NCBI RefSeq assembly: GCF_000002515.2
Contig: NC_006040.1
Location: 496,001 to 560,000 of the forward strand
Reading direction: 5' to 3'
DNA: 64,000 nucleotides
Source of the DNA: Kluyveromyces lactis
Taxonomy: Eukaryota > Ascomycota > Saccharomycetes > Saccharomycetales > Saccharomycetaceae
Shown here: positions 22,035 to 31,704 of the stretch, piece after piece
Position numbering within the stretch: position 1 is the stretch's first letter
Layout of the letters: each line of letters starts with the position of its first letter
The notes under the pieces: generated by a model
The model's input: the letters and a program-made list of their open reading frames with translations, nothing else
The model's database searches: none
What the model was told of the DNA's origin: nothing
Position numbers and translations under genes: made by a program

Positions 22035-23357
22035 TTATCTGATGATTCTATCATTTTTGAATTTATTCTCTTTAGGCAGGTCAACAGATTTAAGATCGGG
22101 TGCGAGACCTTGCATTGAAATGTCTGTATAAAATTTATGAAGCAATCTGCACAACGGTTTCACGTACCACCTGTCCAAGTTCATGTCAAACCATCCAATG
22201 TGACCTCCCCTTGTAGTTGTTAACATTAAGGTGTACGGATTACTTTGGACTTCACGATATGGTAGCGCTTCACATCCAACAATAGGATCATCTAAGGCAT
22301 TCAGAATCAGTAATGGAGTTCTCAACTTGTTTAATCTGTTCGAACTCGTACCGTGCCTGTAATATTCAAAAGACGTATTGAATCCAAACATTCTAGCCGT
22401 AAAAAAGTTATCGAATTCTTCCACTGTTTTCACTTCATGTAGGTGGTCGGCGTACATACGCGCCATTTCAGGATTTTGCTTCAAAACATCAAGATGAGAT
22501 GTCGTTAGTTTAACTAAATTTTTCGCTAACGCTGGAGTGTAGGCGTATTTCCCTATCAAGTTTCTTTCCAAATGATAAGATGATGCCGTTAAATCCCATG
22601 GATTTCCCAACACAACACCTAATTCTACGTCTGATTGATCGGATTCTTGTCCCAGATAATTGGCCGTCATACTTGCCCCTAAAGAGACCCCACATAAAAA
22701 GAATTTTCTATTAGGAAACTTGTTCCTCAATTCCTTCACGCAAAACCTTACATCATCAGTCCATAGCCCACAATACAAAAATGGTGTCGTAATGCTTGAT
22801 TGGCAGCACCCACGGCTATTTAAGACGCAGGCTTCAAAATTGTACTCGTTCGTGATGGTGTCAACTAAAGATCTGACATAACTTTCGTTAGAACCACCTG
22901 TCAACCCATGTAATATAATGAGCATCGGCTTTGTATCAGACGATCCGAACTTTTCATCAGCATCAAAATAGGTATACCTCGGAAGCAGTTGATTTCTCTG
23001 ATTTTTGGGAACGTAACCAGTCTCTTTCCATAACGATTGGGGAACACACACATCTAGTGCACCTTCACCGCCGTCTGGATAATTGAGAATATATCTCTTA
23101 TAATAAACCAAATGTTTCGATTCGAAAGTGAACATCGAAGCAAAAATCGTCTGCATATGACCACTGCAAAGAAAAGGTGGAATCACACACTTGCTATTAT
23201 GTTGGAACTCCGGTGCATATTTGTCAATTAATGATTTAATGCTGACACTTTTTGCAGTTTTGCCTGGTTCGCTGTTAAATTGTAACAGCTCATCAGGTAA
23301 GAACTGCTGTACAGTTTGAACCCACGGTAATAACGAATATAATTCTCCCAATACCAT
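22035..23357 (-). CDS. MGL2: Alpha/beta hydrolase of the Mgl2/Eht1 family
   Basis: The product has 440 residues. The lid-less hydrolase core is clear: LIILHGLTGGSNESY (oxyanion region), the block FEACVLNSRGCCQSSITTPFLY, the nucleophile elbow GVSLGAS, LNALDDPIV with the acidic residue, and a GGHIGWF histidine near the end. S. cerevisiae has three relatives: EHT1 and EEB1 (ethanol O-acyltransferases making ethyl esters) and YMR210W/MGL2 (monoacylglycerol lipase). The cysteine-rich NSRGCC and the ending PLCRLL...GLAPDL are closest to YMR210W as I recall it. It sits between AIM44 and PET20, which are adjacent in S. cerevisiae, so its position differs from that species. Confidence 0.85.
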   Translation of the reverse strand: MVLGELYSLLPWVQTVQQFLPDELLQFNSEPGKTAKSVSIKSLIDKYAPEFQHNSKCVIPPFLCSGHMQTIFASMFTFESKHLVYYKRYILNYPDGGEGALDVCVPQSLWKETGYVPKNQRNQLLPRYTYFDADEKFGSSDTKPMLIILHGLTGGSNESYVRSLVDTITNEYNFEACVLNSRGCCQSSITTPFLYCGLWTDDVRFCVKELRNKFPNRKFFLCGVSLGASMTANYLGQESDQSDVELGVVLGNPWDLTASSYHLERNLIGKYAYTPALAKNLVKLTTSHLDVLKQNPEMARMYADHLHEVKTVEEFDNFFTARMFGFNTSFEYYRHGTSSNRLNKLRTPLLILNALDDPIVGCEALPYREVQSNPYTLMLTTTRGGHIGWFDMNLDRWYVKPLCRLLHKFYTDISMQGLAPDLKSVDLPKENKFKNDRIIR

Positions 23358-24081
23358 TAGTAGCTGAAAAGCTCTCTAACACTCAAACACTGTTATTGAT
23401 CCTCTTTTCTAATGTACCTTCTTTCTATTACATTAATCCATGAATAACTACCATAATGTTAAAGACCGATAGCATTAAGGTTTACTTTTCTTTCTTCAAA
23501 AACCCATTATAAGATAAAATACGTAAGGTCAGATGAAGACAATTCTAGATAGAAAAAAAAAAAACACACAATTGACATGCGAGCAATCGTTGGTAAAAGA
23601 AATCGCTACACGTTGGAATCAGATGCTCTATGGGTAATTAAGCGTTGCCACGGCTACAAACATATAGCCTAAAGTCACTTGTTTATTAGTATTTTGGACA
23701 AAAATTATGTAATATAATCGTTACCTATGACACACATCTACAGGTTCCGGAAACTGAAAAGAAATTTGAAAATAAAGATACCTGATTTTCACTTTTAATA
23801 ATCAACCCATTTAACGAGAGGTTTATCCTCACGAGAATACAACAGCGATATACAACAAATAACGTGCTGATAGCAGAACATTAACATCTACGTCAAGGTT
23901 GCTATTAGTTTTACTAGATCGATCACCACTGTCAAAGGGTTAGAGACTTTTGAAGCGAGCTGTTTTTTTAGGTGTTGCTACGAGTTGTTTATTGGAAAAT
24001 CTGGAATCTGTTTACTCCTTGTTGGTTTTCCCTCAGTGAAAGATAGAAGGATACTTCTATATCGAGGCACATATAATTACA
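23358..24081. other. MGL2-PET20 divergent intergenic region
   Basis: This 0.72-kb region holds two promoters. It contains an A-run near 23555-23566 and no ORF or RNA gene that I can support. Confidence 0.45.
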
Positions 24082-24831
24082 ATGATGTTCAGCAATGTAC
24101 GTCTCGGTTCACGCTCTATATACGTGAAAAATCGCATATCTGCGGTATCACTTATAAATGGTGTAAGGAACCAGAGTTCTGTCAACTTCCAAAATAATCA
24201 GATGTTACAAAAGCAGAACTTGAAGCAATCGAAGCTCAAGAGTAAACGATCAAAACGTAAGGAGGACGGCGATCTTGTGGATTCGATGAAGCTTGAAGGT
24301 AAGCAAGAAAGTTCGGCATCTGCCTCTTCTTCTCCTTCTGCGGAATTAGGTAAGGATTCAGAGGAGAAGATCATAAAAATGGCCACGAAGAAGTTATCTA
24401 GAGATTATTCATGGTTACCAAGAGTACCAACCACCGAACATATATTAAGAGAAGAGTTCAACTCGGATATGTTATATTCTGGTTATAGACCCATCGTTGT
24501 TGGGGATAAGAACGCAAAGGAGAACAAATTGATGCAGTTTGCCATGAAATTAGAAAAGCTTAGTGAACCTGTACCCTGGGTATCAAGTGCCACGGGACAA
24601 GAATTTTTCAGCGAATGGGATAATGTACCATCAGAGATTATCAAAGATTTGAAACCGTTCCATCCACCAAGTATTGAAGAAACAAACAATGCAAAAAATA
24701 AAGAAGCCAAGGAAAAGTTACAAAAGCAAATATTACTGAATGAACAAGACAAATTAATAAATCGTAAGCGAGGAAGAAAGAAGCCCATAATCAGGTTATT
24801 GGATCTGAAACGCAAATTCGAGAAAGAATGA
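24082..24831 (+). CDS. PET20: Pet20-like mitochondrial protein
   Basis: The product has 249 residues, close to the 253 of S. cerevisiae Pet20 (YPL159C), a mitochondrial protein needed for respiratory growth and genome maintenance. The N-terminus (MMFSNVRLGSRSIYVKNRIS) is basic and hydroxylated without acidic residues, as a mitochondrial presequence should be. A lysine-rich disordered part follows. The conserved core is RDYSWLPRVPTTEHIL...LYSGYRPI near 111-140, also found in the paralogue Sue1, which acts in turnover of unstable cytochrome c. The C-terminus is basic (NRKRGRKKPIIRLLDLKRKF). Synteny with AIM44 and CDC60 supports PET20 over SUE1. Confidence 0.9.
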   Translation: MMFSNVRLGSRSIYVKNRISAVSLINGVRNQSSVNFQNNQMLQKQNLKQSKLKSKRSKRKEDGDLVDSMKLEGKQESSASASSSPSAELGKDSEEKIIKMATKKLSRDYSWLPRVPTTEHILREEFNSDMLYSGYRPIVVGDKNAKENKLMQFAMKLEKLSEPVPWVSSATGQEFFSEWDNVPSEIIKDLKPFHPPSIEETNNAKNKEAKEKLQKQILLNEQDKLINRKRGRKKPIIRLLDLKRKFEKE

Positions 24832-25214
24832 GAATTGAAATCTTTGGAATGCCAAGTTGATTCTTGACATTTTCTCGAGATTCTTTTTATTTGGGCTAAC
24901 GATAAACAATTATTAGAATCTCTCTCTCTCCCTCTTTTCGTTAAAATCATTCCAGGGACTCACCATACCCCTGAAGGACTACTTTCTAAGTTAACACTAT
25001 AATATTTCCAATTTTTCTTCCCTGTATTTCACGATTCATATATAGTATATATATCTAATGCATACGATTTAACAAACACAAATAATTTCGCCTTTTACTT
25101 CTGGAAACTAAAATATGTATGGAATCTTTTACAGGAGTCAAAAAATTATGACATCTTTCAGCAATGAAACGATCCGACCAGCATTTCCACTTTGTATGTT
25201 CCCTTTCCCAATTC
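24832..25214. other. PET20 3' gap
   Basis: This 0.38-kb AT-rich gap lies between the convergent ends of PET20 and the small ORF at 25215-25565. Nothing beyond 3' UTR sequence is evident. Confidence 0.5.
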
Positions 25215-25565
25215 TTAAACGTCATTAATCTTTGAAGATTTCTTTGAGTTTTTAGCTTCGCTACAACTGTTGCCGCTATAGCTATGGTGTATTATCTTTT
25301 CAACAGTTTCGAAGGACGGGAGTGCTTCATAATTCTCCAATTTCGTTCTAAAATCGAATTGTGCACTAAGCATATCGTTCCTGGTTTCCAATGTTGAACC
25401 GTTCAACGTCTCTATTGTATCACATAGTTCCATACATGTATCGAGATCAAAATCCTGCTGCCGACTATACACTATGAACTGTTCTGCATCGTTAAAATAT
25501 TCTGCAAACACTTTATCGCAATCCTCTTTTACAAGTTGTAGTGATACAGAATCGTGCCAGCCCAT
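25215..25565 (-). CDS. Unrecognised small acidic protein (116 aa)
   Basis: ATG at 25565 to a stop at 25215 encodes 116 residues starting MGWHDSVSLQLVKEDCDKVF. The composition is protein-like: acidic, with heptad-like leucines, consistent with a mostly helical fold up to about residue 90 and a polar Ser/Lys tail. There is no signal peptide or membrane span. I do not recognise it. It is intercalated between PET20 and CDC60, which are adjacent in S. cerevisiae. Size and helical character would suit a small complex subunit (for example a BLOC-1- or kinetochore-type component), but this is only a guess. The long upstream gap (0.9 kb) leaves a 5' exon possible. Confidence 0.6.
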   Translation of the reverse strand: MGWHDSVSLQLVKEDCDKVFAEYFNDAEQFIVYSRQQDFDLDTCMELCDTIETLNGSTLETRNDMLSAQFDFRTKLENYEALPSFETVEKIIHHSYSGNSCSEAKNSKKSSKINDV

Positions 25566-26479
25566 TGAGAGATCAAGCTTTCCCTACCACTTGCTGCCTC
25601 AATGACAAGATAATCGAACCAAATCCTCTATTCTACAGAAACCTGGATAAAAATATGTGGTGGCCCGGTATTTTCGAAACTGCATCAGATACACACACAT
25701 ATATATATATATATATATATGACATATGCATCAGGTAGTTCCCATGCGTCGACCTATAACTTCCTTCAAAATAGCGGAGTTGCCAACAGAAACGTATATA
25801 TGCCACTACTGTGAAAGTCCATAGAAATCGACTGACTCAAAAGAAAACATCTCTGAAGTTTTGTCGCATTTCTCCCACGCCAAAAATTACATCATATTGG
25901 AAAACTGAACAGCAAACACAGCATAAACGATTCGTACAAATTCCCAGCTTCTCGTTTCGTTCCAGAGGCTTTTCCAGAGATTTGTCACCTTGTCTTATCT
26001 TCAGCGAATAATATTCGAAACAACTGACGGAATTGGGGCTCTAATACAACACACAAAAGCCCTTAGTTTATCCGAGACACCGCGAAGACCGGGACTCGAG
26101 CGACGAAAACCTGTGCTCTATTTGGCTCTCTCTCCAATGGAAAACTGAAAACGAATTAATTCCGGGGTATTTCAGCGCGGGTAACAAGGTTTTTTTCTTC
26201 TCTTACATGGTATATCTGTTCAAAACTCCGAGAAAAGACACAGATGAAGAAGCATTTAACTCCGATTTTGGCGTGGGTTGGAATTTCTAACTGAGTAAGC
26301 AATTAAATTTGGTTGAAAACAGAATATACAAAACGGTTACAGAGAAAATTCACATTACAGGTTGTTTGACATCGGTACCGTTTCTATCTTTCTATATAAC
26401 AGATGCCTATGGGGTCATCTTCTAAATGTTGTTTGTGTGATTAATTATTTTGTTATTGTTAATTTATTTTTATCTATCT
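25566..26479. other. Gap between the small ORF and CDC60, with (CA)(TA) repeat
   Basis: The 0.9-kb region includes the 3' end of CDC60 and the promoter of the minus-strand small ORF. An alternating ACAC/ATAT tract lies at 25691-25720, and a CGGGTAA motif near 26176-26182 fits a Reb1 site. No further gene is supported. Confidence 0.45.
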
Positions 26480-29400
26480 CTATTCGACGTTCTTGATCAA
26501 GATAGCTGGTTCACCTGGAATAGCGTTTTCAATGGCTTTGCTCTTTTGAATCGTAACTTCTTCATTAGTAAATACGTTCTTGGCGGTTTCTGAGCCGTAT
26601 GGTAACGAGAGAATTTCGTATTCGGAAATCTTGATTGATTGAGAAGACTTCTTCAAAATATCGAATGTAGACTTTACAGTTTCGATTTCGTTGAATAGTA
26701 AGTCTCTTGTGAAGACAGATTCTGGTGATTCAGTGGTTAATCTTTGTTTTAGTAAGGAGATGAATGGCATAGCACGCTTCATGTCCTTTGGATCGACCTT
26801 AGTCTTGACAACCTTGTTGTCGTCCAAAGTTTGGTTTTCGAATAATTCACGCACCAAATCGATGTACTTAGTTTGCCATTCTGGGAAAGTCTCAATAATG
26901 TACAAGGTCAACTTAGCTGGCTTTGAAGCATCAACGTCAGAACCCTTACCCTTCTTCTTTTTCAAAGCTTGGCCCTCTGCTTCTCTGATAGATCTTTGTA
27001 GATCTCTAACGTATTCTAGAGATACAGAGATACCGATGTCGACAGGTTTGTTGACAGTTGGGAACTTAGCGTTCTGTACGGAACCTTCTTTCTTTAAGAC
27101 TTCACGGTAAATGTAGTCAGCGAAATGTGGTGCTACTGGTGCTAGCAACAATACTTGTGTTTCAATGTAACGTAGCACTAGATCACGGTGCATGACATCA
27201 GATGCCTCACGATAGTAATCTCTAGCAGCTTGATAATCGAACAAACCGTACTTCATAGCACTTTTATAATTGGTGGCAGCGTATTGCTTGTAAGTTTGTT
27301 CGATCAATGAATTCATTTCATTTTCGAACGCGATGTCAAAGAATCCATACTCTGAGTCGGTACGCAAATTCCCAATGTCCTTGACCATTTCTTCGGCCCA
27401 TTCTTTCAAGTTATAGAGTCTTAGAATAGCAGCATTAGCATTAGATTCATCCAAGTTGGCATCTTCAACAGTGTCACCTGCATCAGCAAGAGCAATACGG
27501 GAAGCATCGGCACCGAATTTCGTCACCATGTCGTGCAAAGTCATGAAGTTACCTGTAGACTTGGACATCTTAGCATTGTTCAACATCAAATGACCGTTGA
27601 CTCTGATACCCTTTGGCCAGAACTTTCTTGGGAACAATGCAACGTGAGTGTAGATAAAGAAGGTCAAGTGGTTTGGAATCAAATCCTTACCAGAAATGGA
27701 AACATCCAATGGGTAGAAGTATTCGAACTCTCTTCTCAATTTTTGCAAAGATTCTAATGGGATATCAGTGTTTTTCACTTCATCGACGTGTTGGAAGACA
27801 TAGTCAAACACTTCATCTGTCATTTGTTCTGCTTTGATTCCCAATGGACCAATTTCGTTACCGTAGTAATCTTTGAATAATAAATGCGCAATGGTATAGA
27901 AGGATTGGTAGATAGTAGAGTCAGACAAAGATTCAACCAAATACTTTGGATCCCATGGTAATCTGGTACCTAGACCGTAACTACGAGAAACAGCCCAGTT
28001 TCTCAACCAATCTAAGACACTTTCGAAGGCATTCTTAACTTCAGGAGCAAAGAGTTCCATACCTTCCAAACATTCAATAGCTTGTTTCTTCCATTCTTCT
28101 TCACCGTAGTCGACATACCATTGATCTTCCAGAGAAACGATACATTCGTCACCAGAACGAGAAATGACAACAGATTCTGGTTCGTTATAGACAAAGGCTT
28201 CGTTGTTGGCAATCATATCGCTCTTAACCTTGGCCTTGGCAGTTTCGACCTTTTCACCCTTGTACTTACCATAGATCATAACACCAGAATAGAAATCTTC
28301 TTTGTATGCTAATTTCTTGGCTTCTGCTAACTGGTTGGTATCTTTTGGAGACTTTATTTTTAGCTCCTCGCACAAAGACTTGGCGGTTAAATCACCGTAT
28401 CTATCGGTGTGAATAACAGGAACCAATTCATGGTTGATCCATTCAGGGTCGATACCATAATATTCTGGTTTATGTTTCAGATCTTGTGTAGTCATGTAAT
28501 CATCTGGAGAGTTGGTTGGAACACAAGTAACAACACCGGTACCCTTGGTGGCAATGACAGTGTCCATCGGTAAGATTCTTAATTCTGGGTATGGTGTCAA
28601 TGGAGCATGAATCTTAGAACCGACGAAATGTTTACCCAAAACGGATACTACAGGTTTGTAGTTACCTCTCTCTGGTGTAAGCTTTTGATAAGACATGTTC
28701 TTAAAGGCACGCTCAGTGGTGATGTAATAACAATCGCCAGCGTCGAAAATACCGTAGTTAATGGTTGGAGAGACGAAACAACAAGTTTGACCGTACATGG
28801 TTTCTGGCCTCAAGGTAGCAGCAACGAAGTAAATCTTCTTGGAATGGTCCAAAGTGGATTCAGCAACAATCTTCTTAGCCTCCTCAGCAAATTCAGTTAC
28901 TTCGATCTTGATACCTAGATATTCTTGCGGAGTAACTGCTTCACCGGATTGTCTATCGTGATCCATACATGGTTGGCCATCCTTTTCCGAATAGATGGTG
29001 TAACGTTCACCGAACTTGATTTTTCCAAGATCTTTTAGTTTCTTCATTTGCCATTTAATAAATTGATCGTAATATGGATTCAGGTCGGTAGTGATGAAAG
29101 ATCTTCTCCAATCAATACGGGCACCGAACGATGTACAATCGGTTTCAGTTAGAGGTGGGAAGTAAGTTAACCAATAGCTGGCATCGGCAAATTTGATGAC
29201 ATCTTCTCTGGCAATTCCTAACTGCAACATGATTTCGAATTGATATTTACCACGACCTTGCTTAGCAGCGGCCTTTGACTTCTTAGCCTTGAACTTGGTA
29301 ACATCGTCGGATTGTGCAGCTGGTTTGGCTTCTTGTTCTTCTTCCGCATCTTCAGCTGGAACATTGGAATAGTCATTGCCAAACAGTTCAGCTTCTCTTT

Positions 29401-29767
29401 TCAACTTGTCAGCACAAGCAAGGATTGGCATACCAGTACAGTGGAAACCGATTGGGAAAAGGGCCCTCTTACCGTTCATTCTTTCGAAACCAATAGAGAA
29501 TTCAACCTTGGATAAGGTGAAACAGTGACCAGCGTGTAAGACACCGTTCATATATGGGTATGCAAATGAAGACATGAATTTTGGATACTTCTTTTGCAAT
29601 TCTTCAGGATCGACAGAAACATTTTCTTCATCCAAAGTAGGAGCGTCGATCTCGAACTGATGTTCCTCAGCCCAAATCTTTTGGTATTTCTTCTCGATAG
29701 CGATTAAAGCATCTCTACGGGCTGTGTTTTCTAACACAAGACCTTTAGTCTCTGTAGCAGCAGACAT
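26480..29767 (-). CDS. CDC60: Cdc60, cytosolic leucyl-tRNA synthetase
   Basis: The enzyme charges tRNA-Leu and, in S. cerevisiae, also signals leucine to TORC1 through Gtr1. The ATG at 29767 gives 1095 residues (S. cerevisiae 1090); an upstream frame extension is not used. Class I signatures are present: HIGH-type HAGH at 78-81 and KMSKS in NNAKMSKSTGNF near residue 730. The CP1 editing domain contains TGTGVVTCVPTNSPDDY, the threonine-rich and D-containing proofreading site. The C-terminal region has the archaeal/eukaryotic layout, with a lysine patch KKKKGKG. Codon bias is strong, as for a highly expressed gene. It corresponds to YPL160W, next to PET20. Confidence 0.98.
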   Translation of the reverse strand: MSAATETKGLVLENTARRDALIAIEKKYQKIWAEEHQFEIDAPTLDEENVSVDPEELQKKYPKFMSSFAYPYMNGVLHAGHCFTLSKVEFSIGFERMNGKRALFPIGFHCTGMPILACADKLKREAELFGNDYSNVPAEDAEEEQEAKPAAQSDDVTKFKAKKSKAAAKQGRGKYQFEIMLQLGIAREDVIKFADASYWLTYFPPLTETDCTSFGARIDWRRSFITTDLNPYYDQFIKWQMKKLKDLGKIKFGERYTIYSEKDGQPCMDHDRQSGEAVTPQEYLGIKIEVTEFAEEAKKIVAESTLDHSKKIYFVAATLRPETMYGQTCCFVSPTINYGIFDAGDCYYITTERAFKNMSYQKLTPERGNYKPVVSVLGKHFVGSKIHAPLTPYPELRILPMDTVIATKGTGVVTCVPTNSPDDYMTTQDLKHKPEYYGIDPEWINHELVPVIHTDRYGDLTAKSLCEELKIKSPKDTNQLAEAKKLAYKEDFYSGVMIYGKYKGEKVETAKAKVKSDMIANNEAFVYNEPESVVISRSGDECIVSLEDQWYVDYGEEEWKKQAIECLEGMELFAPEVKNAFESVLDWLRNWAVSRSYGLGTRLPWDPKYLVESLSDSTIYQSFYTIAHLLFKDYYGNEIGPLGIKAEQMTDEVFDYVFQHVDEVKNTDIPLESLQKLRREFEYFYPLDVSISGKDLIPNHLTFFIYTHVALFPRKFWPKGIRVNGHLMLNNAKMSKSTGNFMTLHDMVTKFGADASRIALADAGDTVEDANLDESNANAAILRLYNLKEWAEEMVKDIGNLRTDSEYGFFDIAFENEMNSLIEQTYKQYAATNYKSAMKYGLFDYQAARDYYREASDVMHRDLVLRYIETQVLLLAPVAPHFADYIYREVLKKEGSVQNAKFPTVNKPVDIGISVSLEYVRDLQRSIREAEGQALKKKKGKGSDVDASKPAKLTLYIIETFPEWQTKYIDLVRELFENQTLDDNKVVKTKVDPKDMKRAMPFISLLKQRLTTESPESVFTRDLLFNEIETVKSTFDILKKSSQSIKISEYEILSLPYGSETAKNVFTNEEVTIQKSKAIENAIPGEPAILIKNVE

Positions 29768-30163
29768 GTTTCCTGGGTTTATCTGTCTCGTAGCAACAAC
29801 CACTTCTTACTACAACCTCTTCAACATCAACAATAACTGATGTATCAATGATGAGATGCATCTTTCCGAATTATATATTTCATTTTCATATTTTCTCACA
29901 AATTTTTTCTTTCTTTCCTTTGGAAGAGTTCCAAGCTTCCTCTAAATATTGACTCATGCACAGGTGATTTTCAGTCACGTGTATTGTTTTCTTTCACCTG
30001 ACATAAAACAGGCGACGATTAAAAGATATGCACAGGAGCGCTTTATGTCCGCTGAAGTTTTGAATGCAGATAAGGTGTTTATTGTAATAATTAGTACAGG
30101 GTCTATCTAAGTATATATTAAGATTATCATAGTTTTGTATAACTATATTTTTTGGAATGAGAA
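29768..30163. promoter_or_regulatory. CDC60 promoter with Gcn4-type site
   Basis: A perfect TGACTCA lies at 29950-29956, about 183 bp before the CDC60 ATG, and a TCACGTG E-box lies near 29975. TGACTCA is the Gcn4 site, so control by amino-acid starvation is plausible. The rest of the 0.4-kb gap is the 3' flank of ENV9. Confidence 0.5.
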
Positions 30164-31156
30164 TCATATTTCATGGCCACGGTCACGAAGTTCGTGGACG
30201 GTCCAAATCCAAGTTGAAGCAGCGTTATCCAAACTGTTAGCAACGCGACTGGGTTTTGATGGATATCCCCCCGTTGTAAAATAAGCACCGTTATCTGTTT
30301 CTGCGGAAAGATCGGAAGAAAGGGCACATTTTAAAGTTGAGATTGCTCCTTGTTCGTTCGATACTCCAAAGAAATATCCTACGAATTGGAAAAGGATCCA
30401 AAAGAAAATGCCAACGAATGGGAGTCTGGTGCAGTAACTGAATAGATTCGTATTCATCACCAGGCCTGGATGCAAGGACATACAAAGAATGTCAGGGTTC
30501 TTGATGGCTAGCATTTTGGTGAATTGGATGGATGCTGTTTTCGCCAAGGCATAACGGCACCACATAAAGAACATACTTGGCCAGTAGTTGAACTGCGCGC
30601 CAGGGTTGCAGTTGAAAAATATTAGATTATGCCCTAAAGATGACACAGTTATCACTCTACCCTTTCTGGCTTTGATTAAGGGTAACAATCTCATTGTGAG
30701 TAGAAAATGTGAGACGTAGTTGGTTTGCATCTGTATCTCAAAGTTGTCCTTTGTTAACTCGTATGGTATAGCCATCACTCCTGCATTGTTTATCAAAACA
30801 TCCAAATGGTCTTCTTGTACAGTGAACTTAGTAGCGGCTTTCTCCACCGAGTTCAAATCTGTTAAATCAATATGAAGATATTCAAGTTTTCCGGTTTTTC
30901 TAATCATTAAACCATCATGAGGCTTCTCATCTTGTCCCTTCCGAAGACGTATTTCTGCTTCTTTCTTGATTTCTTTAATGGCATGGTTCACTCGACTGCT
31001 ATTTCTGCCACCTAGGTATACTTTGAATCCATGTAGATATAAATGCAACACAGTATAGTATCCTATTCCTGAATTCCCACCTGTTACTAAGGCTACTTTA
31101 TTGTCGACCTTTGGATCATAGTATGGTAACTTTGTGATGTCGAATTCCTCCCACAT
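30164..31156 (-). CDS. ENV9: Env9-like lipid-droplet short-chain dehydrogenase
   Basis: The product has exactly the 330 residues of S. cerevisiae Env9 (YOR246C), an oxidoreductase of lipid droplets connected with vacuolar morphology. Classical SDR motifs are intact: TGGNSGIG near residue 26-33, NNAG at about 142-145 ([11 protein letters not shown]), and the catalytic Y-ALA-K in [10 protein letters not shown]. The N-terminus begins [16 protein letters not shown] hydrophobic hairpin-like stretch ([19 protein letters not shown]) near 258-276 could anchor the protein to the droplet monolayer. It is a retinol-dehydrogenase-like enzyme, but the natural substrate is unknown. Confidence 0.88.
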   Translation of the reverse strand: MWEEFDITKLPYYDPKVDNKVALVTGGNSGIGYYTVLHLYLHGFKVYLGGRNSSRVNHAIKEIKKEAEIRLRKGQDEKPHDGLMIRKTGKLEYLHIDLTDLNSVEKAATKFTVQEDHLDVLINNAGVMAIPYELTKDNFEIQMQTNYVSHFLLTMRLLPLIKARKGRVITVSSLGHNLIFFNCNPGAQFNYWPSMFFMWCRYALAKTASIQFTKMLAIKNPDILCMSLHPGLVMNTNLFSYCTRLPFVGIFFWILFQFVGYFFGVSNEQGAISTLKCALSSDLSAETDNGAYFTTGGYPSKPSRVANSLDNAASTWIWTVHELRDRGHEI

Positions 31157-31704
31157 TTTGACCTTGTAATTATCTCTTCACCGGCACAAACAGACAGATA
31201 TCTGTAGAGAATCCTTGGTCTGTGTTTGATGCAATGATATTGTGATTTCAATTTATCCTAACGATGAGCCACGTCTTATTTAGCAAGAGCAAGCTTCAAA
31301 GATGACCGTAATGAAAAACTGTGCAAACACCGGCTTGGAAACTTCGAAGAAAAAGATATTCCCAAATTTGAAAATTCTCCATTCGAGCCCTGATTGACTC
31401 ATTTTCTATTATTTTTTTTATTTTTTTATTTTTTAGTTTATTGTCATTTTGGATTTTATGGCATTAGCGATCTTGAACTATTTATATATGGAAAAGTTAA
31501 AACTTTTGAAACTTCAATAGTTACAGAACGGCTGTTGAGACAGCCAGCCAGTTTCTACGAAATTTCATCTGCCATTTTGATATTTGAAGCCAAGTTTGAG
31601 ATTGTAATTCACGAACACCGAAGCCGTTCTTTTTCGCATCGTAAATACTCATTGTTTTTTTTTCTGACACCAGGACCCTATATCAAGCAGATCAAAATGA
31701 TGAA
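31157..31704. other. ENV9-PFA5 divergent intergenic region
   Basis: The 0.55-kb gap contains T-rich stretches around 31408-31440 and 31650-31665. Overlapping ATGs at 31697 and 31700 are out of frame with PFA5, just before its start, and open a short frame ending at 31735. They could reduce initiation at the PFA5 ATG. Confidence 0.45.

Noticed and set aside
25541-26011. Short plus-strand frames in the gap upstream of CDC60's 3' end
   Set aside because: They run through dinucleotide repeats or low-complexity DNA and show no protein-like features.
29855-29900. TTTCCGAATTATATAT upstream of CDC60 as CDEIII
   Set aside because: It lacks the rest of the consensus and has no CDEI at a proper distance.
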